A DNA stretch of 49,825 nt from JBEKIK01 sp050013075. Lineage in GTDB: Bacteria > Planctomycetota > Planctomycetia > Pirellulales > Thermoguttaceae. Under the pieces are notes generated by a model. The model was not told the DNA's origin. It saw only the letters and a list, made by a program, of their open reading frames with translations, and did no database searches. The stretch is from NCBI GenBank assembly GCA_050013075.1, contig JBEKFZ010000025.1, positions 1-49,825 on the forward strand, written 5' to 3'. The position numbers and the translations under genes were made by a program. Shown in pieces: positions 41,055 through 49,031 of the stretch (position 1 is its first letter; each line of letters begins with the position of its first letter).

Positions 41055-43049
41055 TTACGTTTTCGGGATTTCTTTTGCTGCGGGCGTTGCCGGGGCGTTG
41101 GGGCTGGTCGTGGATGACGCCCGGTCGGTCAGATACTTCATCAGCGTCGCACCCACGCCGTCCAGGGTTGCTCCGCCGCCGACGGCCAGGATTTCGGGCA
41201 TGATTTTCATGCCGCGTTCGGCCAGGGCGGTGGTTACGTTGATGACCGCCGTCGGACCCTGGCCGAGAGCACGTACCTGGGCTTCAAAGCCCTTTGCCCG
41301 GGCAAGTCCCACTGCTTCGACCTCGGCGCCTTTGGCACGGCCTGTTTCGGCGATGTAGGTCGCCTCGCCGTCGGCCTGGTTCTTGCGGGCCTGGGCGGTT
41401 TGCGAGGCGATTTCCACGCCCACCTGGGCCTGGGCCAATTGGGCTTGCATGTCGGCCGTGCCTTTGGTCTTTTCCATATCGATCCTGATTTGCTGGGCCT
41501 CCTGCTGCATCTGGAACGTGGCCTTCTCCTGGTTGGCAATTTCCCGTTGCGTGAGCACTTTGACCAACGCTTCGGGTAGGACCACGTCCTGGATATATAC
41601 GCCGCGGGTTTCCACTTCGTATTGGCTTAGTTGCGCACGAATGTGTTCCAGCGCGCTTTCCTGCACCTGCTGTCGGGTTTCGATGAAATGGATTGCCGGC
41701 ATGCTTTGGAGTGTATCGCGGAAATGATTGCCCACGGCCGCTTGCAGCACTTCGTTGACCAGGTTGGCAATCGTGCCGACCATGCTTATTACGCGCGGGG
41801 CCGTGGTATCGGGCACGTGGATCTGCACGACCAGTTCTATCATGAAGACGAAGCCTTCCCGGCTTTTCGCTTCGATTTGAGACAATCGCTCGTCGAGTTT
41901 GTGGGCCTGGCTTACCGCATCGGACCAGTTGAGGCTCAGAATGGCCGTGGGCACCTTCTCGGCTTCATAACAACGGGGGTTGATGGCGTACTTACCGGTC
42001 CTGAGCGGTTCCTGCCATATACCGCGATGGCCGGGCCGAACGATCGAGCCGAACTTGAAAGCGGAGCCAGAGGTGTCTTCGGTGGGCCGGCCCACGTAGG
42101 CCTTGATGACCGCCACCTCGCCTTGCTTGACGACCAACATGGGCACTTCCTCGACCTGCACTAGAAACGGATTTAAAAGGTATGCTCCGTAAAGTAGCGG
42201 GTCGTGCTGGAGCCCGATCTTACCGCCGGCCTTTAAGAATGCATCGAAGTCCTGGTAGTTGTTGTGCTGAACTGACTTCGATCCGATCAAAGCCTCGATG
42301 AGCATCTGATCGGTGGCGTTTTCACTTTCCAGTCGTTTGATGTCGTCGAATTCGCCCAGACGGCCGGCGATGGACCCCGACGGCAACGGCTGGCCGTCGA
42401 GCGTGGTGACGATGCCACAGGTATCGACAACTCCGCCTTTATCAGTCGAGCGCGGCGTGATTACCTTAACCTTGAGTTGCTCCTCTTTCAATCCAAAAGA
42501 TTCGTAGGTTAGTTTGCCCCTGGTCTGCATGCGCTGGAACTCCTGGGCAACAGGAAGCCCGTAGATACGCTCGCGAGTGATGACCAGAAAGCCGACCGGA
42601 TGCACCGGCATGAGACTGCCGGGCGGCAAAACCGGCCGTTGTACGCCCTTTTGTCCGCCGGCCTTCAGCCATGCCCGCAGATCGGAAATCAGGTTCAATT
42701 CGCTCAACGATTCAGCCGACTTGGCGCCGATCGGAAGCGCTCGGCCCACCTGGGACACGACCACGCCGATCTCGCCTGCCCGAACCTGGACCCAGGGATA
42801 TTTTTCCACCGCATACACCACCCAGAACTTTATGTGCCAGCCCGGCATCAAAAGATCGGCCTGGTAACCGGCCTCGCCACGAAAAGCGATGGGATTGTCC
42901 TCGGGGAGTTTTTTAAATGAGAACCGCTTGGTGACCAGCCCTACCTCGGTCGGACCGATAATCCTGATGGAAGGCAGTAGCAGAATCAAGAACAAGAACA
43001 CAATGCCTGCCGAAAGCCAATAATGCCAATGCATCAATAATAATTCCAT
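41055..43049 (-). CDS. SPFH/band-7 domain (flotillin-like) membrane protein
   Basis: About 664 residues. An N-terminal helix (WLSAGIVFLFLILLLPSIRI) is followed by a band-7/SPFH domain in two parts, with a long insert between them (PGWHIKFWVVYAVEKYPWVQ, then IYGLPVAQEFQRMQTRG and NLVNEVLQAAVGNHFRDTL). A long Glu/Gln/Ala-rich coiled coil comes next (EKATFQMQQEAQQIRIDMEK, QARKNQADGEATYIAETGRA). Flotillin-like proteins organise membrane microdomains. A strong promoter with a palindromic operator lies upstream at 43131-43164. Confidence 0.85.
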   Translation of the reverse strand: MELLLMHWHYWLSAGIVFLFLILLLPSIRIIGPTEVGLVTKRFSFKKLPEDNPIAFRGEAGYQADLLMPGWHIKFWVVYAVEKYPWVQVRAGEIGVVVSQVGRALPIGAKSAESLSELNLISDLRAWLKAGGQKGVQRPVLPPGSLMPVHPVGFLVITRERIYGLPVAQEFQRMQTRGKLTYESFGLKEEQLKVKVITPRSTDKGGVVDTCGIVTTLDGQPLPSGSIAGRLGEFDDIKRLESENATDQMLIEALIGSKSVQHNNYQDFDAFLKAGGKIGLQHDPLLYGAYLLNPFLVQVEEVPMLVVKQGEVAVIKAYVGRPTEDTSGSAFKFGSIVRPGHRGIWQEPLRTGKYAINPRCYEAEKVPTAILSLNWSDAVSQAHKLDERLSQIEAKSREGFVFMIELVVQIHVPDTTAPRVISMVGTIANLVNEVLQAAVGNHFRDTLQSMPAIHFIETRQQVQESALEHIRAQLSQYEVETRGVYIQDVVLPEALVKVLTQREIANQEKATFQMQQEAQQIRIDMEKTKGTADMQAQLAQAQVGVEIASQTAQARKNQADGEATYIAETGRAKGAEVEAVGLARAKGFEAQVRALGQGPTAVINVTTALAERGMKIMPEILAVGGGATLDGVGATLMKYLTDRASSTTSPNAPATPAAKEIPKT

Positions 43050-43130
43050 GACCGCAACTCCTCGATGACAAGTGGGTTAAATGGGAATCTGTCGAAGAGC
43101 CTTGGGAGTATACAACCCCCCGCTCGTAAG

Positions 43131-43164
43131 CTACTATTATAATTCCGTAATAGTAGTCTTTCAA
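43131..43164 (-). promoter_or_regulatory. Promoter with palindromic operator for the SPFH gene
   Basis: Minus-strand TTGAAA (43164-43159), 17-bp spacer, TATAAT (43141-43136). The perfect repeat CTACTATTA/TAATAGTAG (43131-43139, 43148-43156) covers the -10 and half the spacer. Confidence 0.75.
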
Positions 43165-43172
43165 TAAGCGTC

Positions 43173-43697
43173 TTAAGACTTTTCCATCATTGCATCCAGT
43201 CGTTTCACGCTCAGAAACAGGCGGTAGGGATGGCCGGGGAGTTCTTGAAAATCATAGCGCTGATAGAAGAACTTGGCGGAGTCGTTTATGCAATCGAGGA
43301 TCACCGTGACGAAGGCGAAGGTTTTGCCGGCTTCGTGGCAGTCGCGTAGGGCCTGTGCCAAAAGCAGTTGTCCAAATCCCCGGCCTTGATAAGATGCGCC
43401 AACTCCCAACCAGGCCAACACCGCCACCGGCAACACGCGGCGGGGCAACCGCTTGGATGCCTCGGCGGGTAAATCGCTGAAATCGACTTGTCCGGTCGCC
43501 AACGTATAGAAACCGGCAATTGTCCCGGCTTTATCGACCAGGACTTTTGTTACCGACAGATGCTTTTCCTGGTGCTGGAGTGCTTGGGTGGCCAGCCATT
43601 TGTCAACTTTTTCCTCGCCGCAACTGAATCCGCGCCGCGGATGCTCGCGGCGAAGACGCTCCAGACGGAATCCTTCTGGAAATTGGACGCCGTTCAC
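43173..43697 (-). CDS. GNAT-family toxin (TacT-like acetyltransferase)
   Basis: About 174 residues. LERLRREHPRRGFSCGEEKV opens the domain; DKAGTIAGFYTLATGQVDF and VAVLAWLGVGASYQGRGFGQ carry the acetyl-CoA site (Q-x-x-G-x-G), and FAFVTVILDCINDSAKFFYQ the end. TacT-type toxins acetylate aminoacyl-tRNA. The start is GTG 43697, overlapping the antitoxin stop as GTGA, with an AGGCGAG upstream; the ATG at 43772 would overlap the antitoxin by 79 nt. The gene ends about 10 bp before the SPFH promoter. Confidence 0.9.
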   Translation of the reverse strand: MNGVQFPEGFRLERLRREHPRRGFSCGEEKVDKWLATQALQHQEKHLSVTKVLVDKAGTIAGFYTLATGQVDFSDLPAEASKRLPRRVLPVAVLAWLGVGASYQGRGFGQLLLAQALRDCHEAGKTFAFVTVILDCINDSAKFFYQRYDFQELPGHPYRLFLSVKRLDAMMEKS

Positions 43698-43999
43698 GAC
43701 TCGCCTCGCATTACTCGGCCAAGTTTGCGTTGACGGTCCGTCATCTTGGGCTTTTCGTTCAAGGCGTTCCAAAATGCCAATTGTTCTTCAGGAGTCAATG
43801 TGATTACTTGCTCGCGGGACGAGCGCACCTCGCGCCGCGCCTGCGGGACTGTCACCGTCCGCACGTAGTCGCTTACGCTAATCCGCCGCAGTTCGGCCGC
43901 TTGTGAAAGGCATTTTTTGCTTTCGTTGTCCAAACGAACCATAAGCGGGCTGGCCGTTCTGGTCGTTTCGACCTTCTTTGATGTTTGGGCTGTACGCAT
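43694..43999 (-). CDS. DUF1778 antitoxin (TacA-like, ribbon-helix-helix)
   Basis: About 101 residues. SPLMVRLDNESKKCLSQAAE and RISVSDYVRTVTVPQ form the ribbon-helix-helix DNA-binding domain; the C-terminal part (LTPEEQLAFWNALNEKPKMT) would block the toxin. ATG 43999 has AGGAGGA 7 nt upstream. It is directly followed by the GNAT gene. Its promoter carries a palindrome, consistent with autoregulation. Confidence 0.9.
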   Translation of the reverse strand: MRTAQTSKKVETTRTASPLMVRLDNESKKCLSQAAELRRISVSDYVRTVTVPQARREVRSSREQVITLTPEEQLAFWNALNEKPKMTDRQRKLGRVMRGES

Positions 44000-44019
44000 G
44001 GCAAATTCCTCCTGTTTAA

Positions 44020-44047
44020 ATTGTATTGCATAACGCAATACAGTCAA
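44020..44047 (-). promoter_or_regulatory. Promoter with palindromic operator of the DUF1778/GNAT pair
   Basis: Minus-strand TTGACT (44047-44042), 16-bp spacer, TACAAT (44025-44020). The perfect inverted repeat TGTATTGC-5-GCAATACA (44022-44042) spans from the -10 to the edge of the -35. Confidence 0.75.
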
Positions 44048-44081
44048 GGGCAAAACCAAAAAGCGGAATGCCAGTGGAATG

Positions 44082-44118
44082 GCCCTCACCTTAGCCCTCT
44101 CCCGGAGGGAGAGGGGAC
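44082..44118 (+). repeat. CCCTCTCC palindromic repeat, intergenic copy
   Basis: GCCCTCACCTTAGCCCTCTC, loop GGA, GGGAGAGGGGAC, between the toxin-antitoxin pair and hydA. Confidence 0.85.
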
Positions 44119-44147
44119 TGTGAGATAGGCCCTTAATTCTGTAGATT

Positions 44148-45488
44148 TTAGTCCAGTTGCTTTCTCGTAACCTTCAGGAAATGCGTTGCGCAACTGATGC
44201 AGGGGTCGTAGTTGCGGATAAGATGCTCGCACTTCAAGGCCATTTCCTCGTCCGAAAGCGAGGCGATTTGTTCGGCCAGTTGACGCAGATCTGCTTCGAT
44301 GGTCGGTTGATTCTGACTGGTGGGCGGCATGATCCGGGCTGATGCGATAGTGCCGTCGGCCTCGGTGCGGTATTCGTGCCAGCAGATTCCGCGCGGGGCC
44401 TCGGTGCCGTGGCCGCCGATGCCAGAGCGGGGTGTGATCGGAATCCGCGAGCGCTTGGGCAACGTGTAGTCATTCATTATGTCCACGGCCAAGGCCAATG
44501 CGTGGACGGTTTCCACGCCCCGGGCCATGAAATTAAGAAAACTGTTATTCCAAGGCAGCGGTTTTCCGATCGTCTTGCATACGGACTTTAAAATTTCGGC
44601 GGCGCGGGGATGCAGTTTTTCGGCGTTAAGGTTCAGCCGCGACATGGGACCGACCACGTAAAAACCCCGGTCTTTGAACCTGGATTGTAATGCAGTCGAA
44701 TGTTGAACTTGAAACTCGTTCGCCACCGCGCCGAATTCACTTTGATCGACGTCCAGGCCTTTATTGCTTTTGATCCGTCCCAGGTTCATGGGATATTCGT
44801 TATCGGGACAGAGCGCGACGAATTCATAGTCCCGCTCCAGATCGGGAAATTTCACGATTTTGGCCAAAGTCAGCATCAGATCGCACATATCGTCCAGGCA
44901 GGATTTTATCTCCGGCAGAAGCGCGGCGACTTCGGCCGGCGTCGGCGCCCTATGGAATCCGCCCACGCACACGCCCACCGGATGCACCGAACGTCCGCCC
45001 AAGAGCGATACCAAATCATTTCCCGCCTTTTTGATCCTCAGCGAGCGTTTCACCACCGGGCCGTGATCCTGGGCCATGCTGATCGCGCTTTCATATCCCA
45101 AAAAGTCGGGCAGGTGCAGCATGAACATGTGCAGGACGTGACTTTCGATCCATTCGCCGCAATACAACAGGTTGCGCAAGACGCGAATGGCCGGATCGAC
45201 CTGGTCGAAAACGCCCATGGCCTTTTCCAGGGCGTGGCATGCGCCCATCTGATACGCCACCGGACAGATGCCGCAGATGCGGGCTGTGATGTCGGGCACC
45301 TCTTCAAACCCCCGGCCGCGCAAAAAGGCTTCGTAAAACCTGGGCGGCTCGTAGATTTTAAACTGCAGATCCTCGACCGTGCCGTTGCGCATGGTAATCG
45401 CGAGCGCGCCTTCGCCTTCCACGCGGGCAAGGGCCTTTACGCTGATGGTTCTCGTGCCGGGTTTACTGCTTTTTTTCGCGTCGCTCAT
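44148..45488 (-). CDS. hydA: NiFe hydrogenase large (alpha) subunit, group 3-like
   Basis: About 446 residues. The proximal nickel ligands are in RICGICPVAYQ (Cys72, Cys75) and the distal ones in DPCISCATH (Cys430, Cys433), near the C-terminus. After His436 there are ten more residues, the peptide normally removed by a maturation protease, so the chain is the precursor form. In the usual CxxCxxxH the His position is Tyr79 here. It binds the NiFe(CN)2CO centre. Start at ATG 45488; the preceding GTG 45497 is weaker. Last gene of hydBGDA. Confidence 0.92.
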   Translation of the reverse strand: MSDAKKSSKPGTRTISVKALARVEGEGALAITMRNGTVEDLQFKIYEPPRFYEAFLRGRGFEEVPDITARICGICPVAYQMGACHALEKAMGVFDQVDPAIRVLRNLLYCGEWIESHVLHMFMLHLPDFLGYESAISMAQDHGPVVKRSLRIKKAGNDLVSLLGGRSVHPVGVCVGGFHRAPTPAEVAALLPEIKSCLDDMCDLMLTLAKIVKFPDLERDYEFVALCPDNEYPMNLGRIKSNKGLDVDQSEFGAVANEFQVQHSTALQSRFKDRGFYVVGPMSRLNLNAEKLHPRAAEILKSVCKTIGKPLPWNNSFLNFMARGVETVHALALAVDIMNDYTLPKRSRIPITPRSGIGGHGTEAPRGICWHEYRTEADGTIASARIMPPTSQNQPTIEADLRQLAEQIASLSDEEMALKCEHLIRNYDPCISCATHFLKVTRKQLD

Positions 45489-45546
45489 AATATTCACTTG
45501 CTTGTTTAAACGGTTTTAAACGCCTTTGTGTGGAGTTTCTTGCATC

Positions 45547-45583
45547 TCCCCTCTCTCTTTGGGAGAGGGGCCGGGGGTGAGGG
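45547..45583. repeat. CCCTCTCC palindromic repeat, intergenic copy (hydD-hydA gap)
   Basis: CCCCTCTCTCTTTGGGAGAG followed by GGGCCGGGGGTGAGGG. Confidence 0.8.
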
Positions 45584-45604
45584 ATATTGTAAGGAAATCT
45601 ACTC

Positions 45605-45657
45605 GCCCTCACCCTAACCCTCTCCCGACCGCTGGCGCGGTGCCCGGAGAGGGGACT
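45605..45657 (+). repeat. CCCTCTCC palindromic repeat, long-loop intergenic copy (hydD-hydA gap)
   Basis: GCCCTCACCCTAACCCTCTC, a loop of CCGACCGCTGGCGCGGTGCC, then CGGAGAGGGGAC. Loop length is like the in-gene copies. Confidence 0.85.
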
Positions 45658-45674
45658 TAATACAACACACGGTT

Positions 45675-46490
45675 TTAAACGCCTTTGTGTAGAGTTTCTT
45701 GCTTTTTTTCACGCCGCTCATAGTATTCGCTTGCTTGTTTAAATGGCTCCAGATATCCGTTGAACAATCGCAACATGCGTTTCATGTCCCGGTCGCTCTG
45801 TCCGAGTTGGTCGGTGAACCACTGGCCCAGCGAAGTGATGTTGGGTTGTTCCATCGGCCCGAAACAGCCGTAACATGCCCGATCGCAGGCCGGACACAGC
45901 GCGCCGCAGCCGACTTGGGTGATCGGGCCCAGACATGGTTTTCCTTGCGATACTAAAACGCAGGAAAGTCCGCGCCGCTTGCACTCGATGCACACGCTGT
46001 GGGTGGGGATATTCGGTTTTCGGCCGGTCAAAAGGGCCGAGACTAGTTCCAACAGTTGATATTGGTTAATTGGGCAGCCGCGCAACTCGAAATCGACGAA
46101 CACGTGGGTGGCGATGGGCGACGCCGTTTCCAGGGTGGATATATATTCCGGTTTGGGGTAAACGCAGCGTATGTAATCGTCCACATTTGCCCAATTCCGC
46201 AGGGCCTGAATTCCGCCCGAGGTAGCGCATGCGCCGATGGCGATTAAATATTTGCAGTCGCGGCGGACCTGTTGGATGCGTTCTTCTTCGTCGGCCGTGG
46301 ATATGCTTCCCTCGACCAGTCCGACGTCGTAAGGCGGGGGAAGGACTCGGCTACGGGCTTCGAGAAAATAGGCTATTTCCACTGCGCCCAGCAAGTCGAG
46401 CAATTCGTTTTCCAGATTCAGAAGCTGCAATTGGCAGCCGTCGCAACTGGAAAACTTGTAAACCGCCACTTTGGGTTTAACAGGGGGCAT
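45675..46490 (-). CDS. hydD: NiFe hydrogenase small (delta) subunit
   Basis: About 271 residues. CDGCQLQLLNLE carries the first Cys pair of the proximal 4Fe-4S cluster, with GACATSGG and RGCPINQYQ holding further ligands. The C-terminal half (CIECKRRGLSCVL, CLGPITQVGCGALCPACDR, CYGCFGP) carries two more clusters, as in cytosolic group 3 enzymes. It passes electrons between the NiFe site and the flavin subunit. It starts 2 nt after hydG ends. The C-terminal tail (YYERREKKQETL) is encoded by DNA duplicated at the hydA start. Confidence 0.93.
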   Translation of the reverse strand: MPPVKPKVAVYKFSSCDGCQLQLLNLENELLDLLGAVEIAYFLEARSRVLPPPYDVGLVEGSISTADEEERIQQVRRDCKYLIAIGACATSGGIQALRNWANVDDYIRCVYPKPEYISTLETASPIATHVFVDFELRGCPINQYQLLELVSALLTGRKPNIPTHSVCIECKRRGLSCVLVSQGKPCLGPITQVGCGALCPACDRACYGCFGPMEQPNITSLGQWFTDQLGQSDRDMKRMLRLFNGYLEPFKQASEYYERREKKQETLHKGV

Positions 46491-46492
46491 CT

Positions 46493-47368
46493 TTACATCT
46501 CCTCTTTGGTAAAGATATCGGCGATCTCGGCGAAGCTGAACACGGGCCCGTCCTTACAGATGAACTTCGCCCCCAGTTGGCAATGCCCGCATCGCCCGAA
46601 TCCGCAATTCATGTTCCTCTCCAGACTGACGTAAACGTGGTCCGGCGGCACGTGTAATTGCAGAAAATTCCAGGCGGCCACGCGGTTGAGAATTTTCGGG
46701 CCGCAAACCAGCACGACCGTGCGGTCGGCGTTCACCTTCACGCGCTGCATAAGGTTGGTAACCACTCCCACCGGACCGGACCATGCGCCGGTGGCGTTAT
46801 CCACGGTGACCAGGACTTGAATCGACCCGTCCCGATCCCACTGTTCCAATTCTTCCGCGAAAACGCGGTCTTCAGGCGTGCGGCAACCGTATAACAACAT
46901 CACGCGCTTATAAAGTTTGCGATGCCGCAAGATCCAATGAATTACCGGACGCAAGGGTGCAAGCCCGATCCCTCCGGCCACGATCACTACGTCTTTTCCT
47001 TCCATTTCCTTAAGCGGCCAAGGAGTTCCGAACGGGCCGCGCAGCCCGATGATCGAGCCTTTGGGAAGCCTTTCCACCGCGCGCGTGACAGAACCCACGA
47101 TGCGCACCGTGTGATGTATGTGGTCCTTTTGCTCCGAATCGGAACTGATGGAAATAGCCGCTTCGCCCACGCCCGGCACATACAGCATGTTGAACTGCCC
47201 GGGCAAAAAACCGTACATCTTGCGGATTTCCTCGTCGATGAACTGGCAGGTGAAGGTTTTCGTGTTGGAGTTTTCCGTGCGCACGTCAAGGATGCGTGCG
47301 GGAACGGGCATCCAGGTGTTCATTCCGCAGATGGGTTCCGGACGGGCGGCAGTAAGCGTTTCAGTCAT
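46493..47368 (-). CDS. hydG: Hydrogenase FAD/NAD(P)-binding (gamma) subunit
   Basis: About 291 residues. Ferredoxin-reductase fold: FAD-binding barrel to RGPFGTPWP, NAD(P)-binding VVIVAGGIGLAPLRPVI, then a 2Fe-2S site near the C-terminus (CGFGRCGHCQLGAKFIC). It links the hydrogenase to NAD(P)H, as in Pyrococcus sulfhydrogenase. Start at ATG 47368, one base after the hydB stop, with AGAGAGG upstream; a longer frame from 47386 would overlap hydB. Confidence 0.9.
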   Translation of the reverse strand: MTETLTAARPEPICGMNTWMPVPARILDVRTENSNTKTFTCQFIDEEIRKMYGFLPGQFNMLYVPGVGEAAISISSDSEQKDHIHHTVRIVGSVTRAVERLPKGSIIGLRGPFGTPWPLKEMEGKDVVIVAGGIGLAPLRPVIHWILRHRKLYKRVMLLYGCRTPEDRVFAEELEQWDRDGSIQVLVTVDNATGAWSGPVGVVTNLMQRVKVNADRTVVLVCGPKILNRVAAWNFLQLHVPPDHVYVSLERNMNCGFGRCGHCQLGAKFICKDGPVFSFAEIADIFTKEEM

Positions 47369-47369
47369 C

Positions 47370-48548
47370 CTAAACCTCTCTTTCACGAATCGAAGGACCG
47401 CGTAAATGTTTGGGAGCCGCTTCGCGCAGGCGCTTCGATTCCTCCGTTAAATCGATGCCCACCGGACACCACGTGATGCACCGGCCGCAGCCCACGCAAC
47501 CGCTCGTGTTGAATTGATCCCACCACGTGCAGAGCTTGTGGCGCATCCAATGCCGGTAACGTCCGCGAATCGTGTTGCGCTCCGGACCGGCGGGAGTATA
47601 GGTAAATTGATGCGTGTAACACGATTCCCACTGACGGGTGCGAGTGATTTTTTCTCCGCTTAAGTCGGTGGCGTCGGTCACGGTGCAGCAAAAACAGGTG
47701 GGACATACCATGGTGCAATTGCCGCAGGAAAGGCAACGCTTGGCAACGTCGTTCCACTCGGGAAAATCAATGCTTTGGTCCAGCAACTCCTTCAATCCGT
47801 CGGTATCGAGCCGCCGGCCCATGTGCTCGCGGGCTCGTTCGAGCTTCAAGTCGGCAAGTTCCAATTCCGCCCCGGAAGGCTCGCGAACGGGAAGCTTTTC
47901 GGCAAGCGCGGCGCCGCGCTTCGATCCAACGTCGACTACGAATCCCTCGTGCAATTCGGTCAGAGCGAGGTCGAAACCATCGGCGGCCTTTGGTCCAGTG
48001 CCCCAGGAAGCGCAAAAACACGTACCGCCCGGCCGGTTGCAGTTCACCGCGATCATCAAGGATTCCTGCCGGCTTTGCATGTACCAGGGTTCCGACTCGC
48101 AGCGAAACACGCCCGGGTCGCCCATGCCAAATACGCGATCCTGCACCTTGATTGCCGCCAGTTCGCAGGGACGAACGCCGAGGAACGCCAGTTTCGGCAC
48201 TTGGGGAGGTCCGGCGTCGAGATCGAACCTGTTCTTTGCGACGTGGAATTGGAATAACTGGAGATTGGACGGGAAAAAATGCCGTTTCGGCCCCTGGGGA
48301 CCGACCACGTACTCGAAATTCAACTCGGGATCCCCTTCCACCAGGCGATACTTGCCCCCGTCCTGATCGTCCTTTATTCCTTTGGGAAGATCGGCGGCCG
48401 ATTGAATGGGCTGCAAAGAAACCGCGCCCTCGGTAATCGCCGGACCTAAAACGGTGTAACCCTCTTTACGGAGAGTCGAAATTAACTCGTCTAAGGCCGG
48501 TCTGGGCAAAAAGAACCGACAGCCGATTTGAATCTTGACTTCTGGCAT
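47370..48548 (-). CDS. hydB: Hydrogenase 4Fe-4S (beta) subunit
   Basis: About 392 residues. Two ferredoxin motifs are near the C-terminus: CLSCGNCTMVCPTCFCC and CVGCGRCITWCPVGID. The N-terminal half (LAFLGVRPCELAAIKVQDRV) has the fold of the HydB/AsrA family. It shuttles electrons between the flavin subunit and partners. ATG 48548 has AAGG nine bases upstream; an earlier ATG (48563) is possible. First gene of the four-gene operon (order beta-gamma-delta-alpha, as hydBGDA of group 3b enzymes). No maturation genes in view. Confidence 0.9.
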   Translation of the reverse strand: MPEVKIQIGCRFFLPRPALDELISTLRKEGYTVLGPAITEGAVSLQPIQSAADLPKGIKDDQDGGKYRLVEGDPELNFEYVVGPQGPKRHFFPSNLQLFQFHVAKNRFDLDAGPPQVPKLAFLGVRPCELAAIKVQDRVFGMGDPGVFRCESEPWYMQSRQESLMIAVNCNRPGGTCFCASWGTGPKAADGFDLALTELHEGFVVDVGSKRGAALAEKLPVREPSGAELELADLKLERAREHMGRRLDTDGLKELLDQSIDFPEWNDVAKRCLSCGNCTMVCPTCFCCTVTDATDLSGEKITRTRQWESCYTHQFTYTPAGPERNTIRGRYRHWMRHKLCTWWDQFNTSGCVGCGRCITWCPVGIDLTEESKRLREAAPKHLRGPSIREREV

Positions 48549-48797
48549 GGAATATACCTTCATAATCGTTATCTACAACTATTCCGGCGGCATACGGAAT
48601 CCACGATTAACCGTGACGCCTTCGACATCTTAGTTTTGGCGAATTTCGTAATCTACTTTTTATCCGCGAGATTGTCGAGGCCGTGGGCAGGCAACGATAA
48701 TAATTCACAATTTCCAAGTAACTGACGGGACAAATCTTAGGCGTTCATGCCCCCTCTAAAGGAGCGAATCAGCTCCGTTATTTTTGTAAAAAAGTCA

Positions 48798-48826
48798 TTG
48801 ACTATCCAAGATACTTTATATATATT
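48798..48826 (+). promoter_or_regulatory. Sigma-70 promoter upstream of marR
   Basis: TTGACT (48798-48803), 17-bp spacer, TATATT (48821-48826); predicts a start near 48833 and a leader of about 200 nt. Confidence 0.65.
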
Positions 48827-48884
48827 AACTATATAGGCCAATTAAGAACCTCACGCCTTAAAACACGTTGCAAATGACATTGTT

Positions 48885-49000
48885 GACCTTTGCCTGGTAA
48901 GTGGATCGTTATGTTGTGGGGCAGATTGCTAATCTGCCCGGAAAAGGCGGAAAAGGCAGCTTGGCAACCTGCCCCACGGCTCATTTCCCAAGCAAAGGTC
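48885..49000. repeat. Nested inverted repeats in the marR leader
   Basis: Outer arms GACCTTTGC/GCAAAGGTC (48885-48893, 48992-49000); inner arms GTGGGGCAG/CTGCCCCAC (48916-48924, 48969-48977); within these the hairpins GGGCAGATT/AATCTGCCC and GGCAG/CTGCC. Alternative pairings are possible. Confidence 0.8.
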
Positions 49001-49031
49001 GATAGGCGCCATTTTGTGGGGGGGAAGTTTT

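Larger units (their letters stand above)
45468..45743. repeat. Duplicated segments flanking the repeat island between hydD and hydA
   Basis: X (GCTTTTTTTCGCGTCGCTCA..., 43 bp) occurs at 45468-45510 and 45701-45743. Y (CGGTTTTAAACGCCTTTGTG..., 33 bp) occurs at 45511-45543 and 45670-45702. The order is X'-Y'-[two palindromes]-Y-X. X lies in the hydD coding tail and in the hydA start region. Confidence 0.85.
48549..49031. other. Intergenic region between hydB and marR
   Basis: No gene. It holds the marR promoter (48798-48826) and a nested inverted-repeat block (48885-49000). A small open frame at 48528-48725 has no support. Confidence 0.5.

Noticed and set aside
48528..48725. 65-codon plus-strand frame upstream of hydB
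   Set aside because: It overlaps the hydB start and promoter region and has no recognisable start signal or motif.
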